Part shown: piece by piece, positions 10,085 through 22,073 of the stretch
Numbering within the stretch: the stretch's first letter is position 1
Layout: every line of letters starts with the position of its first letter
Source: Vombatus ursinus
Taxonomy: Eukaryota; Chordata; Mammalia; Diprotodontia; Vombatidae
Assembly: GCF_900497805.2 (NCBI RefSeq)
Contig: NW_020954562.1
Span: 17,921,264 to 17,985,263 of the forward strand
Length of the DNA stretch: 64,000 nucleotides
Direction of reading: 5' to 3'
Program-made: the position numbers and the translations under genes
The notes under the pieces: model-generated
The model's input: only the letters and a program-made list of their open reading frames with translations
What the model was told of the DNA's origin: nothing
Databases searched by the model: none

Positions 10085-10600
10085 ATGTTTTGTCATAGCA
10101 AAGAATCAGAAACAAAGTGGATGTTTGTCAACTGGAGAATAGCTAAACGAATTGTGGTACATGAATGTAATGGAAATGTACCAAAGAAATGAAGAATGTG
10201 ATAAATAAAGAGAAGCTTGGAAAGATTCACATGAACTGCCGCAGAATGAAGTAAGTGGAGCTAAGGAAACAATATATACAATGACTATAACATTGTAAAT
10301 AGAAAGACCAACCATACACATACATCAAAAATGAATGTTGCAAAATTATAAAGAATTAACAGAGCTCAAAAGAACAGATCAAAGATACTTCCAATCCAAC
10401 ATTTTAAAGAAGTGGGAGATCCACAAGTGTTGTGCGCTGAATCTATTTTTAGACCTTTCGAACAAAGTAATCAGTTTTGCTGATTTTTTCTTTTTTTTCT
10501 TTAAAAATACTATTTGTTTTATGAAATGGCTCTATGGGAGAGGGAGGGATATGAGGAAAACTGTTGTGAATGAGGAATAGAAAGATGGTCAGTTTTGGTG
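10085..10600 (+). mobile_element. L1 3' end (ORF2 C-terminus plus 3' UTR), decayed
   Basis: Broken translation gives VNWRIAK.IVVHECNGNV, which aligns with the ..INWRMDKQIVVYMNVMEYY region near the end of L1 ORF2, followed by 'gcttggaaagattcacatg', 'aactgccgcagaatgaagta' and 'gaaacaatatatacaatgac'. The downstream AT-rich 3' UTR ends with T and G runs. The same L1 subfamily tail recurs at 45240-46115 and 54110-54600. Confidence 0.75.
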
Positions 10601-10604
10601 GATA

Positions 10605-11080
10605 GTAGAGACTAATGTTGAATAAGCTTGGAAAGGTATGTTATTACGTACTGATTATCAGACTATCTCAGGCAAAGTGGGTTCCAAGATTAAACTGATC
10701 TCACGCTTATTAGTGTTTTGTGTTCTGCCCTCCATCAACACCTCCTAAATGAATCTGTGTACCTTATCCACAATAGAGAGCTTTGGTCATAGGTCTGTAT
10801 GGGTTCCTAGGGGGGTGAGGTTTCATTACACCACCCTTACAGTGTCTGAGTACAACTAATAGTGAAAGAGCCAAGAAGAGATAAGATCAATAAATGATGA
10901 AGCTTGGACTAAAGACTGAAACTTGACTCATATGAGACCTCACCTTGCTTAGAAGAAAGGAAAGATAGTGGAAAAAGTTACCTAGTACCTGGTAATTATC
11001 TCAATATACATTTGTACCTTTATAGTGTATGAAAATAATACCCAACTATATTGGTTTAAGTCAGCAGGCATTATAGGACT
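10605..11080. other. Unassigned DNA
   Basis: No repeat or coding signal recognised. Confidence 0.45.
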
Positions 11081-11084
11081 CTTT

Positions 11085-11208
11085 AATTCAGGATTTCTTA
11101 ACTTTTTTGTGCATGTTATTGAAATCTGTTGAAGTCTATGGCCCCATTCTCAGACTAATGTTTTTAAATGCATTCATTTTAATAAAATGAATAGGATTAC
11201 AAAAGAAA

Positions 11209-11253
<45 letters not shown>

Positions 11254-11260
11254 CATATCT
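11085..11260 (+). mobile_element. Putative DNA-transposon-derived repeat, copy 2
   Basis: 'ggatttcttaacttttttgt', 'gttgaagtctatggccccat', 'ctcagactaatgtttttaaa' and 'aataggattacaaaagaaac' parallel the minus-strand copy at 7175-7372. The (AT)n tract at 11212-11249 grew inside its 3' part. Confidence 0.55.
11212..11249. repeat. (AT)n microsatellite
   Basis: Near-perfect at dinucleotides, about eighteen units. Confidence 0.97.
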
Positions 11261-11324
11261 TGTTAGGTTCATGAAAGCCCAATTAAGACCTCTGTCTTAG
11301 CAGATTTTTAAATATGTAGAAACT

Positions 11325-11520
11325 AGAATCATAGGATGTGATGCTGGGAGGGGTAATGAAGATCAACTATTCCAATTTCGTCATTTTACATATAGGGAAA
11401 CTAAGGCCTTGAGAAGGTGTATGATTTGCCATTGTTCATAAAGGATGTAAACAGCAGAGCAAGGATTTCAAACCAGGCCCTTGGGCTCCAAAACTAGGGA
11501 TTGCTCCACTGCATCCCAAT
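11325..11520 (-). mobile_element. MIR-type SINE
   Basis: Antisense order: 'tagaatcataggatgtgatg', 'cattttacatatagggaaac', 'taaggccttgagaaggtgta', then the head with 'tttcaaaccaggcccttggg' and 'ttgctccactgcatccc'. Confidence 0.75.
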
Positions 11521-11524
11521 GTTT

Positions 11525-12180
11525 AAGACATTCAGCCTGACACCTGGATTAATATCATCAGGTGGCTTATGCATTACACATTTCTTGCTAGGAATGTTTG
11601 TAGAAGTTCTGTTCATATATTTATTTTGAAAACATGGAGCCACTTAAGAACCAGGATGAAAAAGAACTCACCTATGTGTTGTATTTATTTCCCCTTTGGA
11701 CTTCTCTTCCGATACCAATAGATAATGGATCCCACACATTTTCCCACCTTATAAATACTCTATGGGGAGCCATTGAGAAAGCAGCATGTTATATAGCTGT
11801 CATCATCTCAACACATGGGACAAGGGCAAGAAAATCTTTTGTATGAGTTCACCTAATAATTGAGAGTAATTGTGGCTAGGATGCCTATTATGCCCGTCTT
11901 GCCTGAATGGCACATTCTTGACTTTGAGTCTCATTTGCCTATATTGTTATGGTACTAGTATAGCCAAAATAATGTACTGGAGAGGCTTATATGACAACTG
12001 ATTTGGCTCCAAATGGAACCTGAGAACAGTGAGAAAGACAGGAGAATGAATCTCAAGATTACAGAACTGGAACACTGTACAGAGTGGCAAGGAAGTACAG
12101 CAGTCATCTACAGTACTTCTACATTCCCTTTCCAGTTTTACTTCTGACTTGATCACCATACCTATTCGTCCTTGGACTTC
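11525..12180. other. Unassigned DNA
   Basis: No repeat family recognised. A 70-codon plus frame (11634-11846) and a 79-codon minus frame (11947-12186) lack motifs. Confidence 0.4.
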
Positions 12181-12184
12181 TCTC

Positions 12185-12540
12185 ATTGCCTAAGGCCTTC
12201 TCACCCTGTAACATTCTTCCACCATGTTGACTCCCTTCTCCTATTACTGAATTCCTTCTGGGGCCTCCATTTTGGGGACAGGTCCAGCTGGCCATGGTTT
12301 ATTCTCATCTTAGCTGTACTTCTGACTCTGGACTTTGCCACCATGCCCCTAAAAGGGGACCTTCTTGCCCCCCTTCCTGTTTTTAGCTCCCTTTTATGGG
12401 TTGTGTTTCCCCTAAAATTAGAATGTAAGCTTTTCGAGGGGCAGGGGCTGTCTTTCCTTTTTTACTTGTCTTTGTATCCCCAGCACTACTTAGTGCCTAG
12501 TCCATTGGAAACACTTATTAATGCTCATTGAATTATCTTC
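12185..12540 (+). mobile_element. L2-tailed element, copy 1
   Basis: The body ('tctcaccctgtaacattctt', 'actgaattccttctggggcc', 'ctggactttgccaccatgcc', 'agctcccttttatgggttgt') matches a second copy at 62090-62456. The 3' end is L2-like: 'ttagaatgtaagcttttcga', 'gtatccccagcactacttag', 'aatgctcattgaatt'. It could be an L2 subfamily or a non-autonomous element that shares the L2 tail. The 119-codon frame over it is not a host gene. Confidence 0.65.
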
Positions 12541-12559
12541 AGTCATGTGACCTATCCCT

Positions 12560-12920
12560 GAACAACAATCTCAACAACACCCCCAGCAAGTAGTCACCCA
12601 ACCTTTACTTGAAGAACTCTGTTGAGGAGTACTGCATTGTTCTTTAAGGTGAGCCATTTCATTTTCTTAGGTTTATTAGGAAGTTTTTCTGTATATAAAG
12701 TGGGAATATGCCTCTCTCTAACTTCTATCCATTACTCCTAGTTCTATCCTCTAAGGAAAAGTAGAATAAACTTAATAGCTCTTGATTGCCCTTCAAATGT
12801 TTGAAGATTTCTATCACACTTCATCATGCTTTCAAGTCTTCTCTGGGCTAAACATCCCCAGTTCCCATATTCTCACACTACCCCGCTATTGTAGTCATAT
12901 CCTCCTTCTCACCTCACTTC
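12560..12920 (+). mobile_element. L3/CR1-type LINE 3' fragment
   Basis: 'tcacccaacctttacttgaa', 'ttaggaagtttttctgtata', 'aacttctatccattactcct', 'cccttcaaatgtttgaagat', 'ctgggctaaacatccccagt' follow the order of the amniote CR1/L3 3' region that I remember. Sense orientation and ancient. Confidence 0.7.
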
Positions 12921-13019
12921 TCAGCACAAGCACCATAATCAAATCCACACTTCCATTTCTACTGGAAAGGAATTGTCAGTCTACTTACCCATGGTACTGT
13001 CAACTGGTTCTGTGACTTT

Positions 13020-13170
13020 CCAGACCAAAATACCCCCCTCCCAATATCATCTCTCTATATGGTCTGATCTTTCTCAATTAAATTGTTAGCTTCCTGAGGG
13101 GTTCTCACCTTATTTGTATCTTGAGTGTTTAGCACAGTTCTTTGCCCCAAACAATATTTTATTTTTTTCA
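13020..13170 (+). mobile_element. L2 tail fragment
   Basis: 'ttaaattgttagcttcctga', 'cttatttgtatcttgagtgt' and 'ttagcacagttctttgcccc' are a decayed L2 terminus. It lies directly before a second, longer L2. Confidence 0.6.
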
Positions 13171-13174
13171 CTTG

Positions 13175-13870
13175 TTTATTCTCCCACATGTTTAATCTAT
13201 ATTCAGGTCTCGTCTAATCTACCTTTGTAGCTCCCTTTTAACACCTCCACCACCCTGGTGCAGGCCCTAGCCTTCTCCTTGACTTCTCTGCCTCAAATCT
13301 CTCCCTACTCCAGTAAATTCCCCATTCAGCTGTTAAAATTATCTTACTAAAGAGCAGGTCTAACCATGTCACGTCTCTATTCGATAAATTCCAGTGGCTC
13401 CTGCCTTCAGGATCAAATATAAAATCCTCTGTTTGGCTTTTAAAGCCTTTCATTACCTGGGCCATTCCTACCACTCCATTCTTCTTTAACATTACTCTCC
13501 TCCATATACTCTAGAATATGATAACACTGGCCTTCTTGTTATTTCTTGCACAAGACATCTGTCTTTTCATGTGCATTTTGACTGGCTGTCCTCCATGTCT
13601 GGAACTTCCTCCCCACTTGTCTTGACCCCCTGAATTTCCTAGTTTCCTTCATATCTCAACTAATACCCCACCTTCTACAAGAAGCCTTTCCTAGTTCCCC
13701 TTAATACTAGAGCCTTTCCTCTAAAATTACCTTACATTTACCCATTATACCTCATTTGTACTTAGCTATTTATGTTGTCTCTATTAGGTTGTGACCTTGA
13801 GGCAGCAATTATTTTTGCCTTTTTTAAATCCCTAGCACTTAGCATGATATTTTCTATGAACTTTAGTTAA
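13175..13870 (+). mobile_element. L2 3' region, about 0.7 kb
   Basis: Long colinear match to the L2 3' region: 'ccagtggctcctgccttcag', 'aaatcctctgtttggctttt', 'aaagcctttcattacctggg', 'agaagcctttcctagttccc', then the tail 'ttaggttgtgaccttgaggc' and 'ccctagcacttagcatgata'. Confidence 0.8.
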
Positions 13871-13871
13871 A

Positions 13872-14088
13872 AAACAAAGACAGATGGGGTTAGGGATCAA
13901 CAAAAATAATCAAAAACTTTGGTTACTGGGAAAATATTTTTTTCCTACTACAAACTAATTAATTGCTGGGGGTGAGAGTTGGTTATAAACATATTCCAAT
14001 AAATGAATGACTGAACAAAGAAATTTAAAAAAAAACATTCATTAGGTGCTTACAATGAGTTAGCCATTTAAAAAAATAGATAACCTGA
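13872..14088. other. Short unassigned spacer
   Basis: Includes a possible family B scrap near 14037 ('attcattaggtgcttac'). Nothing else recognised. Confidence 0.35.
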
Positions 14089-14617
14089 GAGTGCTGCTTT
14101 TAAGTAGCTTATATTATGGGGTGCTCAGGCATGACTGGTATCTCTGGTGTGAGGGCTTGTTAAGGCTTTTTCAGGGCTGCTCATCCACCTTTTGGTGTCC
14201 ACCTTCACCCAACTCTCACCTGTGGCTCCAAGAAACTGTAGCATGTGCATACCACAGTAAAACCATCTTGGCAGACAGGCTAAACCAAGCTGATGGTAAC
14301 CAATGGGCTTCAAACCCACTAGTAGATTAAGGGAGTGTCTACCTGAAGCATGTGAAGTCTTTCCCAGGTAGAATAGGTGGATGTGAACAATTTGTTCCAA
14401 TAACCATGAAAGGGGTTGAAGCAGATGCTATGGAGCACTTAGAGCTTGGTTAGATCATCAAAGATGTCAAGGTCATCCACTGCATCCTGGGCCATCTCCA
14501 ATCATCCTGACTTTTGTTTTGCCACTGGACCTTGATGACTCTGGAAGAAAGAGCGAGGCTGAAGACTTTGCAAAACTCTGCCTCACTAGAATCTAAATTA
14601 CATGGGAGTAAAAAAAA

Positions 14618-14775
14618 AGCCATTTTACTATTATATTGTTTCATTATTTTATTATTTCACTATTCAACTATTTTATTATTTTCTTATTCAACAATTTTAC
14701 TATTTTGTTATCAGCTATTTTACTATTGTATTATTTTATCATTTTACTACATTACTATTTTACTATTTTACCTAC
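14618..14775. repeat. Degenerate ATTTTACT-rich tandem array
   Basis: About 155 bases built from variants of tattttactat/tattttatta with a period near 10. It produces overlapping F/Y/L/I-rich frames of no coding meaning. It separates the 5' region of the old LINE from the next recognisable LINE piece. Confidence 0.75.
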
Positions 14776-17017
14776 CTTGAAGTCCTGTGGTGATGGACTA
14801 GTGACAAAGCAGTAGGTATGGATGTACTTGGAGCTGTAGTCACAATCCTGCACACAGGTGGTCCAGGTCAGTCTTCTCACTGAATGGAAGCAACAGTGGG
14901 ATTCAGCAGCCCACTGGGTGTCTGGGCAGCCTTTTAAAAGACCACACTACTCATCCCCTGGAATGAGGAAGTTAATAGAAAAGGTGCCCTAAAAATTGTC
15001 TGCTTCTGAGATGATTCTGGGAAGATGGTGGAGAAGGTCAGAAAACTTTCGGCTCTCCAAATTTCCTCCACAGAAAAAAAGATAGAACATTGCCTCAGAG
15101 GTAATGTAGAACAGCTAAAATACATGAGAGCCAGGGTAAAGCCATTGTTCTCTTAAGACAATTTAAGAAGATCTCAGGAAAGACCTGAGCTCCAGGGGCA
15201 GATGTTTAGCCTGAGTGAAGTACAAACACCTCCAGGCCAACTGTGCAGACTCTACAAACAACAAGCCCTGGGGTCAGCTGGGGTTGTGAGGCAGAGCCTT
15301 AGAAACTTTCATCTCATGGACAGTGTGGGGATCTGATGACTGAGGAAGAGAAGACTGAAGGACCTCCCACTGCTGAGGGCTGCCAAGCACACCTATGCTG
15401 ATTAAACCCTTCCTGAGCTATGCAGGGAGAAAGAGCTAGAACATACCTGGTGAGTGATATCACAGAGAAGCAGGAACCCTGTTGGCTGTGAGCCCTTGGA
15501 GGAGAGCAGAGTCCCTGGTTTCAGTTCCAGGGAAGAGAGGACAGCTATAGTTTGCAGCCACCAGAGGAACTGCAGGAAGTAAGATCATTTGTAGGACAAT
15601 GTAACCAGGGGCTCAAGTTGCAGTTTAGGTGTGGAGAGAAAAGCCCAAGGTTGAACCCCAGGACAGATCTCAGAAAATAACAGTAAAAAGAACCAGACGC
15701 ATGGGGCATTACTGTTCATACCTTGACTAGAACTTGATCACACTAATAGCTGCAAAAATAAAATAAAACAAAAATAAATAAATAAAAATGAGCAAGCAAA
15801 GGAGAAAGAACCCAATTATAGATAGTTACTATGGGGATACAAAAGATCTGAGTTCTTGTTCAGAGGAAGATATGGAGCTAAAATAGCCACTCCTTTTTCA
15901 ATGAGAAATGTCAAATGGTCCCAGGCACAAAAAGATTTCTTTGAAAAACTTAAAAAAGGACTTTAAAAATCAAATAAGAGAGATTGAGGAAAAAATAGGG
16001 AAAAAGAACAATCCAAGAAAATAAAGAAAATTATGAAAAGAAAATCAAACAACTTGAGATAGAGAACCAAAAACTTCAAGAAGAAAATAAAACTGGAATT
16101 GGGTATGGGGAAGCTAATGATATTATAATAAAGCAAAATCAAAAGAATGAAAAAAATATAAGAGAATATGATACATTTCATCAGAAAAACAACTGATCTG
16201 GAGAACAGATTGAAGAGAAATAACATAAGAATAGTCAGACTGCCTGAAAATTATGATTAAAAAAGAATTGATACAATATTACAAGAAATTATCAAAGAAA
16301 ATTGCCCTGAAGTTCTAGAACAAGAAGGCAAAGCAGAAGTAAAAATCCAACGATCACTACCTGAAAGAGATCCCAGGAGGGAAACCTACAGAAATATCAT
16401 AGCCAATTGTCAAAGCTCCCAGGTTAAAGAGAAAATATTGGAAGCAACAAGAAAAAAAAAACCAGTTTAAATATCATGGAGCTACAATGAGGATTACATA
16501 AGACCTAACTGCTACTATGTTGAGGGACTATAGGTCTTGGAATATATTTCATAGAGCAAAAGAGCTGGGGTTACAACCAAAGGTAACTAATACAGAAATT
16601 TCAAGTATAATTCCGAATGGAAAAAAAAGGATATTTAATGAACTGAAAGACTTTTAGGTATTTGTGGGGGAAAAAACAGCAGAACTTGGAAAATTCGACA
16701 CATAACATCCAGGAGAAATATAAAGTAAGCATTAAGGAGCAATTATAAAGGACTCAATAAGGTCAAATAACTTACTTCTATGTGAAAATATTATCAGTTT
16801 CATTATAACTGTCATTTTTATTTGGGTAGTTTGAAAGAAAGGCTTAGGCTGACCTGAGTACGATGGGATGATTCTAAAAAAATTGTGTAGGGAGAGATAA
16901 AAGGAGTAATTATCTCAGACAAATGAGGCAAAAAAGAAACAGTTGATACAGAAGAAGATAGTAGGGTGAAGTTGGGTAGTGCTGAAACCTTATTCTCATT
17001 AGGAATGGGTTAAAGAG

Positions 17018-17060
17018 TGTGTGTGTATATACACACACACTTATGTATGTATGTATGTAT
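17018..17060. repeat. (GT)n/(CA)n/(TATG)n cluster
   Basis: gtgtgtgtgtatatacacacac is a self-complementary hairpin, followed by tatg units. It lies inside the 15-18.5 kb L1. Confidence 0.85.
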
Positions 17061-18174
17061 AAAAGTCTTTTATATTCAGAAAAAATAAGAGAGTAAGGTG
17101 ATAGGGTGGGTTAGAGGATAACAGTGGGAATTTTGGAGAAATAGATAGGTTAAAGAATAAGAGGGCAAGGTAGTGGGTAGAAGTAAAGCAAGGGAGTGAG
17201 GAGGGATAAGAATACAGTGAGAAGGAGAGTGAGGAAAAATAGAAAGAAAATATACCTGTAATTATAGCTTATGTGAATGGGGTGAATTTACCCATAAAGT
17301 GGAAACTTATAGCAGATTATAAATTTGAATTCAACAATATGTTGCTTTCAGGAAATGCTATAAAAATGAGAAACACACACAAACATTAAATAAAAGTCAG
17401 GAGTAGAATTTATTACATAAAAAGGAGTAGTAATCATGATTTCAGACAAACTTAAAGCTAAAATAGATTTAATCAAGAGAGAAAAATAAGGAAACTACAC
17501 TATGTGTCAGCCATTTTACTCAATATTGTTTCAGAACATTTAAAATAACTAGACAGTATGACATGCCTGAGAATATGCCTGCCAAAACAGACACTGGAAC
17601 TACTTGGATATAAACATAATATACTTTTTATATAAATAAAGTTAGACCTATATAATTGAAGTAATATTTATTGTTCATGGGTAGATAAAGCCAATAAAAA
17701 ACAACAACAACAATTTTACCTAACTAATCTATTTATATGGTGGTATGCCAGTTAAATTACTAAATAACTATCTGACTGATTTTGAAAAAAAATAATAACT
17801 TCAAAGGAACTTCAAAGAAACAGGGGGAAAAAGGATATAAAGGAAGCAGATCTAGTAGTATCAGACCTTAAACTATATTATAAGGTGAAAGCACTGTTGA
17901 AGTATAAATTGATAATTTTGATTATTTAAAATTAAATTTTACTTGTATAAATAACACTTATATAGCCAAGAGTAAAAGGGATGCAGAAATTGGGGGAAAA
18001 ACATTTTTACAGACAATCTTTCAGATAGAATGGGATTAGGATGAAATATTGCTGTGGTGTAGGAAATGATGAGCTGGTTGATTTAGAAAAACATGGAAAG
18101 ACTTGGATTTAAGAAAGAAGATGCTATCCACCTTCAGAGAAACAAATGACAAGTAGCAATCAACATACTATGGT

Positions 18175-18280
18175 CTTACATATATGTGTATGAGTGTATA
18201 TGTGAATATATATGTATGTATATATAGTATATATGCTTATGTTTATATCTATATATATCGATCTATCTATCTATATCTCC
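18175..18280. repeat. TA-rich microsatellite with (ATCT)n
   Basis: Alternating ta/tg steps followed by atct units, near the L1 3' end. L1 and HAL1 3' ends in this window repeatedly carry such tracts. Confidence 0.85.
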
Positions 18281-18612
18281 ATGCTTAGTTATAGATTTCT
18301 TGGGGGAGAAGGGAAATAAAGTAACAAATGCACAGCAGAGAACAAAAGAAAACCTACGAGGAAGCAAAGAAAGCTGGACAGCTTTGAAAACAATGTAGTA
18401 TTTATTATATAGGTTTTCTTGAAATGGAAATGTATTGCTTTATATTAAATCCTCTCATGTTCTGCTGTGTAGATGGCAATATTTTTTTTCTTATTTTGTA
18501 CTGAAGTTTAAAATAAATTTAAAAAATTTAAAAAAACACCTTTTTTTTAAAAAATATCTGCTTCACCTAACCCTGGACTGTTTACCATGGCAGGAGGGGA
18601 TCTCATCCTGTG

Positions 18613-18613
<1 letters not shown>

Positions 18614-18644
<31 letters not shown>
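18614..18644. repeat. (AC)n microsatellite
   Basis: About fifteen ac units, inside the third piece of the old LINE. Confidence 0.95.
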
Positions 18645-18647
<3 letters not shown>

Positions 18648-20094
18648 ATGTGTAAGAACTTCTGTGAAGATTTTTTCACTCACCACTAGTACATGGAATG
18701 TGTGTATGCTTAAATCCAACAGACCTGAAAGACAAACACCTCTTGTTGCAAGAGAACTCAGCAAGTACTGCAACTAAGTAGCACACCTGAGTGAAACAAG
18801 GCTGGCAAATGAAAGCAGCTTATAGAAATAGGAGCTAGATACACATTTTCTGAAGTGGCCATAGTGGTGAGCAGCACTGTGAAGCTGGCATAGGTTTCTC
18901 AACCAAATTTAATCTAGTCAGCATGCTTATATGCTTCCCCAAAGTAGTGAATGACAGGATTGTGACAATTTAATTGCTATTTCAGGAAAAAGTGTCATGC
19001 CACCACCATCAGTGTGTATGGCCCCAACATGACGAGATCAAAGAAAAATTTTTATGAAGACCTTAAAGACCCTCATCATCAAGCTGCTGAAAGAGGACAA
19101 GCTCATAAATCTGAGTGACTTTAATGCCATAGTAGGCACGGACTATCAGATATGCAGGGAGTCTTTGGGAAGAATTGAGTCAGAAACAGCAACAGCAAAG
19201 GTCACTTTGAAGATTTCTGTGTCTCATGACCTTCTCATCATCAAAACTATCTTCTATTTACCTGAATGTAATAAAACTTCATGGATGCACCCTTGCCACA
19301 AGCACTGACACTTATAGACTATTTCATTGTAAGGAGAAGAGACAGACTGGATGTGAGCATGATGAAAGCAGTGTGTAGTGCAGAGTGCCGGACCAATTGC
19401 AGACATCCTCTCCAAGGAAAACATTCACATTCAACAAAAGCAGCAGCCCCAAGGCAAGACTGCTAAGAGAAGATTAAACTTTACTTGATTAGAGCTCTTC
19501 TCCATGCTTTAACAGTTTATTAATGACTTGGAAGCAAAGCTTAGCCAACAAACCATTGGCAACAGTGAAGCAGAAAAGGAGAGGACAGCTTTCAGAAATT
19601 TGGTGAACAGCACTGCATTTGTTTATCTGGGCCAGAATACTCTCAGATATAGGGATTGGTTTGGCAAAAATGATAGGGTAATTCAGAAACTACTAAATGA
19701 AAAATGAGAATTCCACAGGGTTTACCAGCAAGACAGTTTGTCTGTCTCTAAGAAGGCAATGTTTAACTCCATCAAAGGTGAAGTGTAAGTGAAGCTTAGA
19801 GAGAAGCAGGATCGTTGGCTCAATAAGAAAGCAGATGACATTCAGTTGTACACTGATCGTAACAATCCAAAATGCTTGTGCAATCCAAAATGCCCTGAAG
19901 GTAATTTATGGGCCAAAGACTTTTGGTACATCTCAAACTACTTAGGACTGATGGCACCGCACTAATCAGTTAAAAGGACATCATCCTGGAGAGATGAGAA
20001 CACTTCCATAGTGTTCTCAATAGATCATCATCAATAAATGCTGAATCCATTGATCATTTACTTCAGGTTAAAGTCAGTCCCTCTCTAGTTGAAC

Positions 20095-22073
20095 TTTTTT
20101 TTAAAATGGTATTTATTTATTTTAATTTTCAACATTCACTTATATAAGATTTTGAGTTCTAAATTTTCACCCCTGCCTCTGCGCCTCCTCCTTAAGACAG
20201 CATGCAATCTGACATAGGCTATCCATGCACAATCATACTAAACATATTTCCACATTAGTCATGTTGTAAAGAAGAATTAGAACCAAAAGGAAAAATCACT
20301 AGAAAGAAACAAAAAAAAGAAAAGAAAAGAAAATAGCATGCTCTGATCTGCATTGAGACTCCATAGCTCTTTTTCTGGATGGGATAGCATTTTTCATCAA
20401 GAGTTTTTGGAGTTATCTTAGATCCTTGGATTGCTGAGAGGAGTTAAGTCTGTCAAAGTTGATATTGCATAATGTTGCTGTTACTATGTACAATATTCTG
20501 CTGGTTTTGTTCATTTCACTCAACATCAGTTCATGTAAGTCTTTCCAGGTTGTTCTGAAGTCCACCTGCTCATCATTTCATATAGAACAATGGTATTCCA
20601 TTACATTCATATACCACAACCTGCTGAGTTATTCCCCAATTGATGGGTATCTCTTCAGTTTCCAATTCTTGGCCACCACAAAAAGAGCAGCCATAAATAC
20701 TTCTGTATTTTGTAGGTCCTTTTCCCATTTTTATGATCTCTTTGGGATACAAACCTAGAAGAGGTATTGCTGGATCAAAGGCTATGGACAGTTTTATAGT
20801 CCTTTGGGTATAGTTCCAAATTGCTCTCCAGAATGGCTGGATCAGTTCACAACTCCAACAACAATGCATTAGTGTTCCAATTTTCCCACATCTACTCCAA
20901 CAAGTTGTTTTGATTTGTATTTCTCTAATCAGTAGGTTTAGATTTAGATCATTTTTATATGACCTAAGATAGTTTTAATTTCTTCATCTGAAAATTGCCT
21001 GTTCATATCCTTTGACCATTTATCAATTTGGGAATGACTTTTATTCTTATAAATTTGACTCAGTTCTCTATATATTTTAAAATGAGGCTTTTATCAGAGA
21101 CACTAGCTATAAAAATTCTTTCCCAGTTTTCTGCTTCCCTTGCAATTTTGCATTGGCTTTGTTTGTGTAAAATCTTTTCAATTTAATATAACAAAAATTA
21201 TCCATTTTGCATTTCATAATGTTCTCTCTCTCTTGGTTAGTCATAAATTCTTCCATCCTCCATAGATCTGACAGGTAAACAATTCCTTGCTCTCCTAATT
21301 TGCTTATGGTCTCCCCCTTCATGTCTAAATCATGTACCCATTTTAACTTTATCTTGGTATTTGGTGTAAGATGCTGGTCTACTCCTAGTTTTTGCTATAC
21401 TATTTTCTAGTTTTCCCAACAGTTTTTGTTAAATAGTGAGTTCTTACCCCAGAAGCTGGAGTCTTTGTGTTTATCAAACAGTAGGTTACTATGGTCATTG
21501 ACCACTGTGTCTTGTATACCTAACCTATTCCATTGATCCATCTCTCTTTTTCTTAGCCTGTACCAAGTAGTTTTGATGATTGCTGCTTTATAATACAATT
21601 TAAAAACTGGTATGGCTAGGCCATCTTTCCTTAAATTTCTTTTCATTAATTCTCTTGATATTCTGGACCTTTTTTCTTCCAGATTAATTTTGTTATTGTT
21701 TTTTTGTAGCACTATAAAATAATTTTTGGTACTTTGATTGGTATGGCACAGAATAAGTAATTTAATTTAGGTAAAATTGTCATTTTTATTATATTAACTC
21801 AGCCTACCCATGAGCAACTGATATTTTTCCAATTCTTAAAACTGACTTTATTTGTGTGAAGTGTTTTGTAACTGTGTTCATATAGTTCCTGGGTTTGTCC
21901 TGTCAGGGAAACTCCCAAATATTTTATATTGTCTACAATAATTTTAAATGGAATTTCTCTTTCTATCTCTTGCTGTTGGGCTTTGTTAGTAATACATAGA
22001 AATGCTGACAGTTTATGTGGGTTTATTTTATATCCTGCAACTTTGCTAAAATTGTTTGCTATTTCCCACGCTT
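20095..22073 (-). mobile_element. 5'-truncated L1 (ORF2 C-terminal half plus 3' UTR)
   Basis: On the minus strand the ORF2 region downstream of the reverse-transcriptase active site is readable in pieces: AIPVFKLYYKAAIIKTTWYRLR (21407-21712), YLSDLWRMEEF (21107-21322), then CCWSCELIQPFWRAIWN, AFDPAIPLLGLYPKE and INWGITQQVVVYECNGI (20573-20869). The last three align directly with the conserved end of mammalian L1 ORF2. Its 3' end is at 20095-20102 (poly-T on the plus strand). It sits inside the old LINE with no visible target-site duplication. Confidence 0.9.

Larger units (their letters stand above)
15007..18549 (+). mobile_element. Internally deleted L1 (HAL1-like), 3.5 kb
   Basis: It begins 'tgagatgattctgggaagat' and 'ggtggagaag', an L1-type 5' end. 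15880-16700 is decayed ORF1: a coiled-coil region rich in K, E and N, then LENRLKRNNIRIVRLPE, and a C-terminal domain remnant MLRDYRSWNIFHRAKELGLQ. ORF2 survives only as scraps: an N-terminal endonuclease stretch near 17440 (D.LKAKIDLIKRE) and a post-RT stretch near 17720-17900 (ADLVVSDLKLYYK), with most of the reverse transcriptase missing. The 3' end is L1-like with A-rich sequence. Flanks aaaaattgtctgcttc (14991-15006) and aaaaatatctgcttc (18550-18564) look like a diverged target-site duplication. Confidence 0.75.

Noticed and set aside
12172-12531. 119-codon hydrophobic open frame resembling a membrane protein
   Set aside because: It covers the L2-tailed element that recurs at 62 kb. Hydrophobicity comes from pyrimidine-rich sequence.
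14602-14793. Overlapping F/Y/L-rich frames that could be read as small membrane proteins
   Set aside because: Direct products of the ATTTTACT tandem array.
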